Shown piece after piece: positions 33,140 to 41,248 of a stretch of 62,022 nt of DNA. This stretch comes from a bacterium. Its GTDB lineage: Bacteria > Oederibacteriota > Muellerivitia > Muellerivitales > Muellerivitaceae. The notes under the pieces are model-generated. The model was not told the DNA's origin. It ran no database searches and saw only the letters and a program-made list of their open reading frames with translations. The stretch lies in assembly GCA_035549195.1 (NCBI GenBank), contig DASZRK010000065.1, forward strand, positions 1-62,022, read 5' to 3'. The position numbers and the translations under genes are program-made. Numbering within the stretch: position 1 is the stretch's first letter; the number at the start of each line of letters is the position of its first letter.

Positions 33140-33604
33140 TCACTCTGCCTGGGCTTTATAGACATCCACCAATTGCAGTTGGAGCGCGTTCAGGCGCTGG
33201 ATCACGATGGGCATGAGGTGCTTCAGGACCTCGTGCTCGAAGGCCGGATGGGTCGTGAAAAGTCCCCGAAGGCGCTTCGCGTCCACTTTCACGGCATCCA
33301 CATGGGTCAGGGCCCGGGCCTTCAGCACCCAACGGTAGGGTGGGAGCATCCAGGACCAGCCTAAAAGATCCCCCTGGTAGAGCTTTTGGACCTCGATGGC
33401 GCCGTGTTCATAGGGCACCACCAATCCGACCTCCCCGGCCCGTAGGATATGGAAGCTGTCCGCCTCCTCCCCCGGGCCGAAAAGCACCTGCCCTTCCTCA
33501 TAGGAAACGTTCCGGGCGCAATCGCCCAGGATCTCGAGACTGCGGGGGGTCATCCCCTTCAAGACCGGGTTGTCGTTCAACACCGTCGCGATGGCTTTCA
33601 TCAT
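33140..33604 (-). CDS. Cyclic-nucleotide-binding domain protein
   Basis: 154 residues forming one cNMP-binding beta-roll: GQVLFGPGEEADSFHILRAG, then a phosphate-binding-cassette-like stretch around LYQGDLLGWSWM. No DNA-binding domain follows, unlike Crp/Fnr regulators, so it must act through partners. The usual Arg of cAMP-binding cassettes is not seen, so the ligand is uncertain. Its stop is 3 bases from the convergent anti-sigma gene. Confidence 0.8.
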   Translation of the reverse strand: MMKAIATVLNDNPVLKGMTPRSLEILGDCARNVSYEEGQVLFGPGEEADSFHILRAGEVGLVVPYEHGAIEVQKLYQGDLLGWSWMLPPYRWVLKARALTHVDAVKVDAKRLRGLFTTHPAFEHEVLKHLMPIVIQRLNALQLQLVDVYKAQAE

Positions 33605-33772
33605 GGCCTCCTTTCAGGGATCCCACGCTCCCACCCTAGGGGTCCTCCCGGACCGCCTCCATGACCCGGGTCATGGGCCGTTCCCTTTTTACCCACTTGT
33701 CCCGAACGACCCACTTCCCGCTTTTTCCCGCCCCTAAAACCCGCCTGAACAAAGGGATTTTCCGGCCCCCTC

Positions 33773-33790
33773 TTGGCACCACTCCTGCCT
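33773..33790 (+). promoter_or_regulatory. Sigma-54 promoter of the NHL lipoprotein
   Basis: TTGGCACCACTCCTGCCT: GG and GC ten bases apart, with a perfect TGGCAC and CTGC instead of TTGC. Predicted start about 24 bases before the ATG at 33824. Confidence 0.65.
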
Positions 33791-33823
33791 TATTCAATGC
33801 CAGATCATCCAAGGAGGCTGGCC

Positions 33824-34813
33824 ATGACGAACCTTTCCCTCAAAATGCACGCGGGGATCCTGATGGGGGCCTTCCTGGTCCTGTCGGGGTGCGGGAAACA
33901 GATGAACCCGACCAGCCCTTCCCCGGCGGCCCCCGAACCGACCCCGACCGGCCCCCTGACCTTCGTCTACCAGGCCCAATTCGGCACGGCGGGTTCCGCC
34001 GCCGGCCAGTTCAACGGCAACTGGGGCATCGCCTCCGACGCCTCCGGCAACCTCTATGTGGCCGACTGTCTGAACAGCCGCATCCAGAAGTTCTCGTCCG
34101 ACGGCACCTTCCTCACCCAATGGGGCTCCTACGGCACCGGTGAGGGCCAGTTCGTGAACCTGAGCAACATCGCGGTGGACGCCCACGGCAACGTGGTGGC
34201 CATCGACGGGGCCCGGGGCCTGATCATCACCTTCTCCCCCACCGGGACCCTGGTGGGCGCCTGGGGTTCCCTGGGATCCGGCGACGGCCAGTTCGGCTAC
34301 CCCTACGGGGTCGCCTTCGACGCCTCCAACAACGCCTATGTGACCGACTTCACCCTGCACCGCGTGCAGAAGTTCGATGCCACCGGGACCTACCAGGCCC
34401 AATGGGGCGGCAATGGGAGCGGCGACGGCCAACTGCACGAGCCCATCGGCATCACCGTGGACAAGAACAACACCGTCCATGTGGCGGACGCAGGCAACAA
34501 CCGGGTGGAAAACTTCACGACCAGCGGGACCTACCAAGGCCAGATCGGCGGGGCGGGGACCGGCGCCGGGCAGTTCAACTGGCCTTACGGGGTGGCGACC
34601 GACGCCTCGGCCAACCTCTATGTGGTGGACCAGGGCAATCGCCGGGTGCAGGTCTTCGACAACGCGGGCGCCTTCGTCACCCAATGGACCGGGGATCCCA
34701 CCCAGGGCCAGATGCTCCTCCAGCCCACCGGGATCACCCTCATCCCCAACGGCCAGGTCTTCGTGGCCGACTCGGGCAACCACCGGGTGGAGGCCTTCAA
34801 GCCCACCCACTGA
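33824..34813 (+). CDS. NHL-repeat lipoprotein
   Basis: 329 residues from ATG 33824 (AGGAGG site upstream). The signal ends in the lipobox LSGC, so the protein is lipid-anchored. After a Pro-rich linker, six NHL repeats of ~47 residues share GQFxxPxGVAxDASxNxYVxD and NRVQ-type endings, forming a closed six-bladed propeller. Closely repeated codons suggest recent internal duplication. The sigma-54 promoter is unusual for such a protein. Function unknown; likely binding at the envelope. Confidence 0.85.
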   Translation: MTNLSLKMHAGILMGAFLVLSGCGKQMNPTSPSPAAPEPTPTGPLTFVYQAQFGTAGSAAGQFNGNWGIASDASGNLYVADCLNSRIQKFSSDGTFLTQWGSYGTGEGQFVNLSNIAVDAHGNVVAIDGARGLIITFSPTGTLVGAWGSLGSGDGQFGYPYGVAFDASNNAYVTDFTLHRVQKFDATGTYQAQWGGNGSGDGQLHEPIGITVDKNNTVHVADAGNNRVENFTTSGTYQGQIGGAGTGAGQFNWPYGVATDASANLYVVDQGNRRVQVFDNAGAFVTQWTGDPTQGQMLLQPTGITLIPNGQVFVADSGNHRVEAFKPTH

Positions 34814-34830
34814 TCCTTCCGAAAATAAAA

Positions 34831-34859
34831 AAGGCCCGCCGAAAGGCGGGCCTTTTTTT
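34831..34859. terminator. Bidirectional intrinsic terminator
   Basis: AAGGCCCGCC-GAAA-GGCGGGCCTT with T-runs on both strands, between the convergent NHL lipoprotein and DUF2330 genes. Confidence 0.9.
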
Positions 34860-34868
34860 GTTCCTCGC

Positions 34869-36236
34869 TCATTCCGTCCAGATCTTGTTCCACCACTGGT
34901 GGCCCTGCCCCTTTTCCAGGCCCATCTTGTCCCGGATCTTGTCCAGGTCCCAGCCCGTCAAACCCGCCAAGGTGACCGCCTCGGTCTCCTGCCGCTGCTT
35001 CACTTGCTTGTAGTAGGCCTTGGCCTCGGCGCAATCCTCGCGGCCCTTGAAGGCGTGCTGGAGGATATAACGGGCCTGGAAGTTCTCCTGGTCCTTGGTC
35101 TCCTGGAAGACCAGGTCCTCGGGGAAGGTGGCGCGGCTATAGCGGATGTGCAGGCGGGTGAGGAAGACCTCCTGGCTGCCGCCCGCGATACCGTAGCTCG
35201 CGTTGGTCTGGGCGTCGCCCAGCCAGAAGACCCCCAGCTTTTGGAGCTCCTCCGGGGTCAGGGGAGTTCCCGCGCAAGGATCGCACCAGTTCATGTTCCA
35301 GAAATACTCGGTGAAGGCGGTGTTGCGCCCTTCCTTCTCCCATTGGCGAAGGAAGGTGTCCCGGTAGAAGTCCCCGAAGTTCCCCTGGACGTACTCGGGG
35401 ATGTTCATGCCGCTGGGCATCTTCACGGTGCGGTAGTTGGTGGTCTCCACCCGCCCTCCTGCTGTGATGGCGTAGACCACCAGGTCCTGGGGCCCATGGG
35501 CGTTCACCATGCCGAGGCGGATGGGCAGGCCGAAACGGGGGCTTTCGAAGGCGAATTGAAGGGGCCGCAGGTATTTGGCCCCGGTCTTGGCTTGTTCGCC
35601 CAGGTTCACCTTGGCCACGAAGAACTTCATGTCCTGCTTGATGAAGGGTTTGAGGGATCCGCCGATGCCGCTGGGAAGCTTGTAGCCGTTCTCATGGAGC
35701 CAGGTCTCCAGGCCGTCGGACTGCTTGGCCGAGAGGATGAGGATGTCGTATTCCCCCACCGTGTATTTGGCCTCGATGGAGACCCCCAGGGCCTTGTCCC
35801 TCTCCTCGTTCCTTGATTCCTTGGCCATTTGGGCCTTGGGCGCGGCGGCCCCTAGCCTCATATCGAACCCGTCATATCGGACACCGCAAGGGTCCGGGTC
35901 GAAATATTCCACCAGCCGGGGCGTGCTGTAGGCGTCCAGTTTCTCGAAAAGATCCCGGTCGCCGATATGGATCTGGTCCTTCTTGAGCAACACCGGGACC
36001 GGCACCACCAGCGCGAAGTCCTTCAGGTCCCCCTTGAATTCGTTGAGCATGCTGATGACGGTTCGGTTGTCCTTGCGCACCAGCACCACCTGGGACTTCT
36101 CGTTGGACAGCGCTCCGTCGGCCTTCCCCACGTAGAAACCGCAGAAAGCCCGCCCTTTATCGGGGAGTGATGCCGCCAAGAGGAGCAGGCACAAGACCGC
36201 CCCCCACGTTCTTTTGCCTTTCCTGAACCTTTCCAT
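34869..36236 (-). CDS. Secreted DUF2330 protein
   Basis: 455 residues from ATG 36236. A signal peptide ends at GRA, giving a mature start FCGFYVGKADGAL, characteristic of DUF2330. The domain continues with VVLVRKDNRTVISMLNEFKG and VVPVPVLL. A CDPCAG motif lies near the C terminus. Several cysteines suggest disulfides. Function is unknown. The gene overlaps the end of the RnfD-like gene by 80 bases, so the two are expressed together, suggesting a shared membrane redox or transport role. Confidence 0.8.
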   Translation of the reverse strand: MERFRKGKRTWGAVLCLLLLAASLPDKGRAFCGFYVGKADGALSNEKSQVVLVRKDNRTVISMLNEFKGDLKDFALVVPVPVLLKKDQIHIGDRDLFEKLDAYSTPRLVEYFDPDPCGVRYDGFDMRLGAAAPKAQMAKESRNEERDKALGVSIEAKYTVGEYDILILSAKQSDGLETWLHENGYKLPSGIGGSLKPFIKQDMKFFVAKVNLGEQAKTGAKYLRPLQFAFESPRFGLPIRLGMVNAHGPQDLVVYAITAGGRVETTNYRTVKMPSGMNIPEYVQGNFGDFYRDTFLRQWEKEGRNTAFTEYFWNMNWCDPCAGTPLTPEELQKLGVFWLGDAQTNASYGIAGGSQEVFLTRLHIRYSRATFPEDLVFQETKDQENFQARYILQHAFKGREDCAEAKAYYKQVKQRQETEAVTLAGLTGWDLDKIRDKMGLEKGQGHQWWNKIWTE

Positions 36237-37044
36237 CTTCCTTCTCCTTCTTCCACTGATATTTCGGCCCGGGCAGGAGCAGGTCCCACAGGGGCACGAG
36301 GGTGGTCGCCGCGAAGAGGGCCCAATAGAGGCCGTTGACGCGGTAGAGGCCGTATTGCCAAAGGAAGGCCCCCGCCGCCACCAGCAGGCAATGGAGGACC
36401 TTGGCGGCACGGTGGTTGGGGCTGGTCACGGGGTCGGAGATCATGAAAAAGGCGAAATGGATGAGCGAGCCCGTCTCCAGGGCGTGCAGGAGGACGGACG
36501 CGGGCTGGCCCAGGTAGAGGACCCGCGCGCTTAGGAGGAGGAAATAGAAGCCCAGGAAGGTCCAGCTGATGTCCCGTGTTCCCGCGCGATTGACCACGGT
36601 GCCGCCCAGGGTGAGGATCCAGGCGGCCAGCGCCATGTCGTTGCCCCACTGCCCCGCCGAGGCCCAGGCCCCGGGAAGGAGGGTGAGACCCAGCATCACC
36701 GCCAGGTTGGTGGGGTTATAAACGTGCTTGCCCCGGACGCGAAGGAGGAACTTGGCCGAGAGGGCCAGGAAGACGGCCAGCGGATGGACCCAAAGGTTGT
36801 CGGCCCGTAGCAGGGTGGCGACGCCCAGGCAGGTGACCAAGGCGCTCAGATAACCGGCTTGGGGGATCTTGAGGAGGCGGAGGAAAAGGCCTTGGGTGGC
36901 GAGGCCCGCCGCGAAGGTCAGCAGGACCTGCGGGAAGCCGATGGAAAAATCCCTGAGCAGGGCCCCGGAGAGGAGCAGGATGCCGAGGAAGAGGATCTGG
37001 TAGACCCTGGGGTCTTTGGAGCGGGGCTTGGGGATGATATCCAC
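36157..37044 (-). CDS. RnfD/NqrB-family membrane protein
   Basis: 295 residues, GTG start with GGAAGG upstream. About nine helices with KHVYNPTNLAVMLG, which in NqrB/RnfD includes the flavin-attachment or substrate region, and HFAFFMISDPVTSPNHR near the C terminus, another family landmark. The covalent-FMN threonine motif (S/TGAT) is not obvious. No other rnf/nqr subunits are present, so this is a stand-alone member, paired with DUF2330. Confidence 0.75.
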   Translation of the reverse strand: MDIIPKPRSKDPRVYQILFLGILLLSGALLRDFSIGFPQVLLTFAAGLATQGLFLRLLKIPQAGYLSALVTCLGVATLLRADNLWVHPLAVFLALSAKFLLRVRGKHVYNPTNLAVMLGLTLLPGAWASAGQWGNDMALAAWILTLGGTVVNRAGTRDISWTFLGFYFLLLSARVLYLGQPASVLLHALETGSLIHFAFFMISDPVTSPNHRAAKVLHCLLVAAGAFLWQYGLYRVNGLYWALFAATTLVPLWDLLLPGPKYQWKKEKEDGKVQERQKNVGGGLVPAPLGGITPR

Positions 37045-37111
37045 GGGAACCTTCCTTTCGCCCTTAGGACACGGGCGGAAGGGATCGGTTCCCGGAAAAT
37101 CAGGTCATCGG

Positions 37112-37504
37112 TCAGCCCAGGGAAAGGGCCTCGGAACGGGCGGGTTCGGAGCCGCGCTTGGAGACCGAATGGCGCTGGAGTTCGACCCCCACGTCGGCGA
37201 TGGACTTCAGGATGGGGTCCAGCTTGAGGCCCAGGGGCGTCAGGGCATATTCCACCGTGGGGGGTGAGGTGTGTTTCACCTCGCGGGTCAGCACCCCCCG
37301 CTTCTCCAGTTCTTTCAGGCGGGTGGTCAGGACCTTGGCGGACACGTTCCCCAAGTCCCTTTTCAGGTCGCCGAAGCGGCGCGGTTCCACCCGTAGGTAC
37401 CAGAGGATCTGGGGGGTCCAGGCCCCGGCGAGGAGCTTGAGGCTCGATTCCAGCGGACAGCCTTGCGGGACGGGCCCGGATTTGTTGGCGCGATGGCGGA
37501 TCAT
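37112..37504 (-). CDS. HxlR family transcriptional regulator
   Basis: 130 residues with one conserved cysteine near the N terminus (PQGCPLESSLKLLAGAWTPQ) and the winged helix RFGDLKRDLGNVSAKVLTTR followed by LKELEKRGVL. HxlR regulators respond to aldehydes, quinones or disulfide stress. It is divergent from yceI, with an inverted repeat in the 145-base gap. Confidence 0.88.
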   Translation of the reverse strand: MIRHRANKSGPVPQGCPLESSLKLLAGAWTPQILWYLRVEPRRFGDLKRDLGNVSAKVLTTRLKELEKRGVLTREVKHTSPPTVEYALTPLGLKLDPILKSIADVGVELQRHSVSKRGSEPARSEALSLG

Positions 37505-37564
37505 GGGAAGTTTCCTTTGCTGGGGCGTCCAAACCCCGTCCTGGGTTGACCAACCGGCAACTGG

Positions 37565-37595
37565 TTACCAAAAGGTATCTACTTTCTTTTGGTAA
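37565..37595. promoter_or_regulatory. Inverted repeat in the hxlR-yceI gap
   Basis: TTACCAAAAG (37565-37574) and CTTTTGGTAA (37586-37595), perfect arms 11 bases apart, near an AT-rich TATATATA (37605-37612). A good candidate operator for the HxlR regulator controlling yceI and itself. Confidence 0.6.
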
Positions 37596-37649
37596 TCACG
37601 TTCGTATATATAGACCTGGTCCGCTTACAAATCAATAAGGAGCTTCGCC

Positions 37650-38309
37650 ATGAAGAAGATACTGTTGGGTCTGGCCGCCGCCGCACTGCTGTCCGCCTCC
37701 GCCGTGAACGCCACCGAGTACGGGTTCGATAAAGCCCATACCCATATCGGTTTCTCGGTGAAGCATATCCTCAGCAAGGTCCCGGGCGAGTTCAAGGATT
37801 ACGATGGGACCTTCAGCTTCGACCCGGCCAAGCCGGAGGCCTCGAAGATCGATGTCACCATCCAGGCTTCCAGCATCAATACGGACAACGAGATGCGGGA
37901 CCACCATCTCCAGTCCAAGGACTTCTTCGACGCGGAGAAGTACCCCACCCTCACCTTCAAGAGCACCAGCGTCGCCAAGGGGACCGGGGACAACCATTAC
38001 AAGGTCGTCGGGGACCTGACCATGCACGGCGTGACCAAGTCCGTCACCCTGGACGTGGATTACATGGGCGAGGACAAGATGCAGATGGGCAAGGACGGCC
38101 CCACGGCCAAGGTCGCCGGTTTCTCCGCCACCACCACCCTGGACCGCCGGGATTTCGGCCTGTCCTGGGGCCAGGACAAGCTGACCGCCGCCGGGAACCT
38201 GATGGTCGCCAACGAGGTCAACGTCCAATTGGACATCGCCGGCATGGACAAGGCCAGCCTGGACGGCATGAAGAAGATGATGGGCAAGAAGAAGGACGAG
38301 AAAAAATAA
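37650..38309 (+). CDS. yceI: YceI family periplasmic protein
   Basis: 219 residues. Signal peptide ending VNA, then the YceI lipocalin-like fold: EYGFDKAHTHIGFSVKHILS, INTDNEMRDHHLQSKDFFD, GDLTMHGVTKSVTL, DRRDFGLSW. YceI proteins bind polyisoprenoid lipids such as ubiquinone precursors. The tail ends in a basic Lys-rich stretch. Probably controlled by the divergent HxlR regulator. Confidence 0.92.
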   Translation: MKKILLGLAAAALLSASAVNATEYGFDKAHTHIGFSVKHILSKVPGEFKDYDGTFSFDPAKPEASKIDVTIQASSINTDNEMRDHHLQSKDFFDAEKYPTLTFKSTSVAKGTGDNHYKVVGDLTMHGVTKSVTLDVDYMGEDKMQMGKDGPTAKVAGFSATTTLDRRDFGLSWGQDKLTAAGNLMVANEVNVQLDIAGMDKASLDGMKKMMGKKKDEKK

Positions 38310-38323
38310 CAAGAAACCCGCTC

Positions 38324-38357
38324 AAGGCCGTGGCGCCACCGCCACGGCCTTTTTTTA
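38324..38357 (+). terminator. Intrinsic terminator of yceI
   Basis: AAGGCCGTGGC (38324-38334) pairs with GCCACGGCCTT (38341-38351), followed by a T-run. Confidence 0.9.
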
Positions 38358-38409
38358 TTGGGGTCCTCCCCTCCTGCGATAAACTATGGGCGGAGGGAAA
38401 GGAGCGGTC

Positions 38410-38625
38410 ATGTCGGAATCACAGTACAAAGCGAACGACGAAGTGTTCAACATCCTCACCCGCAAGGTGGGGGTCGTCATCAACGCCAAGGAGATCTCCT
38501 CGTCCGTGGCCCGGGGCAAGCGCTACGTCCGGGTCCATATCCTTCCCCACCTTCCCGATGAGATCTGGAGCGAGGACGAGACCTGCCTCTGGAACCGCCA
38601 GCGAAGGATGATGGTGGAAGAATGA
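38410..38625 (+). CDS. Small conserved hypothetical protein
   Basis: 71 residues from ATG 38410, with AAAGGAG 6 bases before it. Soluble, mixed charge; the middle KRYVRVHILPHLPDEIW and EDETCLWNRQRRM show no motif I can name. Preceded by the yceI terminator, so it has its own promoter. Confidence 0.55.
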   Translation: MSESQYKANDEVFNILTRKVGVVINAKEISSSVARGKRYVRVHILPHLPDEIWSEDETCLWNRQRRMMVEE

Positions 38626-38725
38626 AAAGCAGGTGTCAGCTGTCAGGTCCCAGGTTTCAGGAAGATCTTCCTGTCGTTCCATCAAGATCCTTTAACTTCG
38701 CGATCTTCGCGGTGAGATCGGACCT

Positions 38726-39412
38726 ATGAAACGTTCCTACTTCCAACCGCCCTTCTTCAAGTTCCTGCGCCAGCTCAAGACCCACAACAACCGGGCCTGG
38801 TTCCAGGCCAACAAGGAACGCTATGAGCGCGAGGTCCGGGACCCACTGCTCGACTTCATCGGCGACCTGGGACCTTCGTTAAGGAAGATCAGCAAGAACC
38901 TCATCGTGGACAACAGTCCCTCGGGCGGCTCCATGTTCCGCATCTACCGGGACACCCGTTTCTCCAAGGACAAATCCCCCTACAAGACCCACGTGGCCGC
39001 CCAATTCCGCCTCGGCCGCTCCAAGGACGTGCATACCCCGGGCTTTTACCTGCACCTGGCCCCCGACGAGGTCTTCGCCGGTGGCGGCATCTGGCGCCCC
39101 GAGCCCCCCGTGCTGGGCCAAATCCGCGATTACCTGGTCCACCACCCCGCCGCCTGGAAAGCGGTGCTGAAGGACAAGAAGTTCAACAAGCACTGCAAGA
39201 TCGAGGGAGAGAAGCTTGTGCGCCCGCCCAAGGGCTACGACCCCGACCATGAGCTCATCGAATACGTCAAATACAAGGATTACATCTTCTTCACGCAGTT
39301 CACGGAGAAACAGGCGGGTTCCCCGGATTTCATGGAGCGTTATGTGGAATCCTGCGCCGCCGCCGCGCCCTACATGGAGTTCCTCTGCCAAGCCTTGATG
39401 GTGGCGTGGTAA
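38726..39412 (+). CDS. DUF2461 (TIGR02453) family protein
   Basis: 228 residues. The family motifs are FFKFLRQLKTHNNRAWFQAN, then KER near the start, FRIYRDTRFSKDKSPYKTH in the middle and PGFYLHLAPDEVFAGGGIW. Biochemical role is unknown. The upstream spacer holds GTCAGCTGTCAGGTCCCAGG-type and CTTCGCG-type repeat fragments; the downstream spacer is AT-rich with TTAAGAATTTAAC-like words. Confidence 0.88.
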   Translation: MKRSYFQPPFFKFLRQLKTHNNRAWFQANKERYEREVRDPLLDFIGDLGPSLRKISKNLIVDNSPSGGSMFRIYRDTRFSKDKSPYKTHVAAQFRLGRSKDVHTPGFYLHLAPDEVFAGGGIWRPEPPVLGQIRDYLVHHPAAWKAVLKDKKFNKHCKIEGEKLVRPPKGYDPDHELIEYVKYKDYIFFTQFTEKQAGSPDFMERYVESCAAAAPYMEFLCQALMVAW

Positions 39413-39507
39413 AGGCAATTCTCAATTCTTAGTTCTTAATTTTTAATGCCGAAAACTTCGATCATTAAGAATTTAACATTCAAAAATAAAAATTCCGGTC
39501 CTTCCCC

Positions 39508-40506
39508 ATGAACAAACCAAAACGCGAACTTCCCGGCGAATTCACGGAAAAGCTGAAAAACCTTGTTCCGGCCCCTCACTGGTCCAAGGTCCTCAAGTCC
39601 TTCTCCCAGGAAAAACCCTGCACCTTCCGGGTGAACGCCCTCAAGCTCGCTTCCTCTTCGCTCAAGGAAAGGCTGGAACCCCTGGGCTTCAAGGTCGAGA
39701 ACGTCCTCTGGTACCGGGACGCTTTCCTGCTTCGCAAAGGGGAACAAAAGGACCTGGAAAAGACCCCCTTCTATAAGAACGGCGAGATCTATGTGCAGGG
39801 CCTCTCCAGCATGATCCCGCCCCTGGTGCTGGACCCGAGACCCGGCGACCGGGTGCTGGACCTCACCGCCGCGCCCGGCAGTAAGACCACCCAGATGGCG
39901 GCCCTGATGAAGGGCCAGGGTTCGGTGACCGCCAACGACAACAACCCCATCCGGGTGGAGAAGCTCAAGGCCAACGCCGCCCTCCAGGGCGCTTCCAACG
40001 TGGAGGTCCTGCCCGCGGGCGATGGGGGCCTGGTCTGGAAGGAGCGCTTCGAGGCCTTCGACAAGGTGCTTTTGGACGCGCCCTGCAGTTCGGAAGGCCG
40101 GTTCCTGGTGGAGGTTCCCTCCACCTACGGCTACTGGCGGGAGGACACCAACCGCAAGATGGCCAAGGACCAGCGGCGGCTCTTCAAGTCCGCCTTCCTC
40201 GCCCTGAAACCCGGCGGGACCATGGTCTATTCCACCTGTACCTTCGCTCCCGAGGAGAACGAAATGGTCCTCCAATGGGCCCTGGAGACCTACGGCGACG
40301 CCCTGAAGTTGGAGAAGATATCCATGCCCCTGCCCGCCATGACCGGAGGGCTGGCCCGTTGGGGGGATTTGAATTTCGACCCGCAGGTGCTAAGTTCGCT
40401 GCGGGTGCTTCCCAATCAGGATATGGAAGGTTTCTTCGTCGCCAAATTGACGAAGCTGAAGAGCGTGGAAGCCCCCGAACCCTTTGTGCCAAGTAGCAAG
40501 AATTAA
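39508..40506 (+). CDS. RsmB/NOP-family RNA (cytosine-5) methyltransferase
   Basis: 332 residues. The SAM motif is VLDLTAAPGSKTTQMAALM; the two catalytic cysteines are in LLDAPCSSEGRF (motif IV) and VYSTCTFAPEENE (motif VI). Such enzymes methylate C5 of cytosine in rRNA or tRNA. There is no NusB-like N-terminal domain as in RsmB itself, so the exact target (16S rRNA like RsmF, or tRNA) is not clear. Confidence 0.9.
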   Translation: MNKPKRELPGEFTEKLKNLVPAPHWSKVLKSFSQEKPCTFRVNALKLASSSLKERLEPLGFKVENVLWYRDAFLLRKGEQKDLEKTPFYKNGEIYVQGLSSMIPPLVLDPRPGDRVLDLTAAPGSKTTQMAALMKGQGSVTANDNNPIRVEKLKANAALQGASNVEVLPAGDGGLVWKERFEAFDKVLLDAPCSSEGRFLVEVPSTYGYWREDTNRKMAKDQRRLFKSAFLALKPGGTMVYSTCTFAPEENEMVLQWALETYGDALKLEKISMPLPAMTGGLARWGDLNFDPQVLSSLRVLPNQDMEGFFVAKLTKLKSVEAPEPFVPSSKN

Positions 40507-40508
40507 GC

Positions 40509-40649
40509 TGTCATTGCGAGACGCGAATCTTGCGGCGAAGCAATCTCAGTTCATGGGTGGGTTTGCGATGTTCGGGGAAGATGTTTATTTGGACTGAGGT
40601 TGCCACGTCGTAAACGTCCCGCAGTCGCGGGCCACTCCTCGCAATGACA
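40509..40649. repeat. 141-bp CATTGCGAG palindromic element
   Basis: Ends TGTCATTGCGAG (40509-40520) and CTCGCAATGACA (40638-40649), 12 perfect bases. Interior contains GAAGCAATCTCAGTTCATGG. Directly follows the methyltransferase stop. Confidence 0.85.
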
Positions 40650-40670
40650 GAAAGACCTAAAAGGACTCTC

Positions 40671-41105
40671 ATGCCCCGGGACCTGCGCTGTAAGAACATC
40701 CAGGACATCCGCGCCGAGCTGGACCGCTTGGGGACCGGCGTCGTGGAGACCACCGGCAATTGGTCCTATTTCCAGATCATCGACCATTTGGCCCAGGCCG
40801 TGGAAGGCAGCATGAAGGGCGTGAAACGGGAAATGCCTTGGTGGAAGAAACGCCTGGTCGGGCCCCTGGCCCACTTCTTCTTCGTGCTTCGGGGCTACAT
40901 CCCCCGGGGCATCAAGGGGCGCCCGCCCGAGAGGATCGAGGGGGACGCGGCGGTCGCCGTCGCGCGGTTACGGAAGGCTTTGGAGGATTTCGAGAGGCAC
41001 CATGGCCCCTGGAGCGACCATCCCTTGTTGGGGGCCTTGACCAAGACCCAATGGGCCCAATTCCACCGGATGCATTTCAACAACCATGTGAGCAACACGA
41101 AGTAG
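40671..41105 (+). CDS. DUF1569 (DinB-like) protein
   Basis: 144 residues from ATG 40671 (AAAAGGA site); an upstream in-frame ATG at 40644 lies inside the repeat. TGNWSYFQIIDHLAQAVEGS near the N terminus and FHRMHFNNHV at the C terminus provide the three histidines expected of DinB-like metal sites. Function not known. It is flanked on both sides by CATTGCGAGG elements. Confidence 0.8.
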   Translation: MPRDLRCKNIQDIRAELDRLGTGVVETTGNWSYFQIIDHLAQAVEGSMKGVKREMPWWKKRLVGPLAHFFFVLRGYIPRGIKGRPPERIEGDAAVAVARLRKALEDFERHHGPWSDHPLLGALTKTQWAQFHRMHFNNHVSNTK

Positions 41106-41107
41106 GA

Positions 41108-41247
41108 TGTCATTGCGAGGAGTGGCCCGCGAATGCGGGACGGTTACGACGTGGCAATCCCAGTCTTAATATGCATCTTCCCCATACACCTGAACCCACC
41201 CAGGAACTGAGATTGCTTCGGAGCCAAATTCGCTCCTCGCAATGACA
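41108..41247. repeat. 140-bp CATTGCGAGGAG palindromic element
   Basis: Ends TGTCATTGCGAGGAG (41108-41122) and CTCCTCGCAATGACA (41233-41247), 15 perfect bases. It occupies the whole gap between the convergent DUF1569 and livM stops. Confidence 0.85.
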
Positions 41248-41248
41248 A

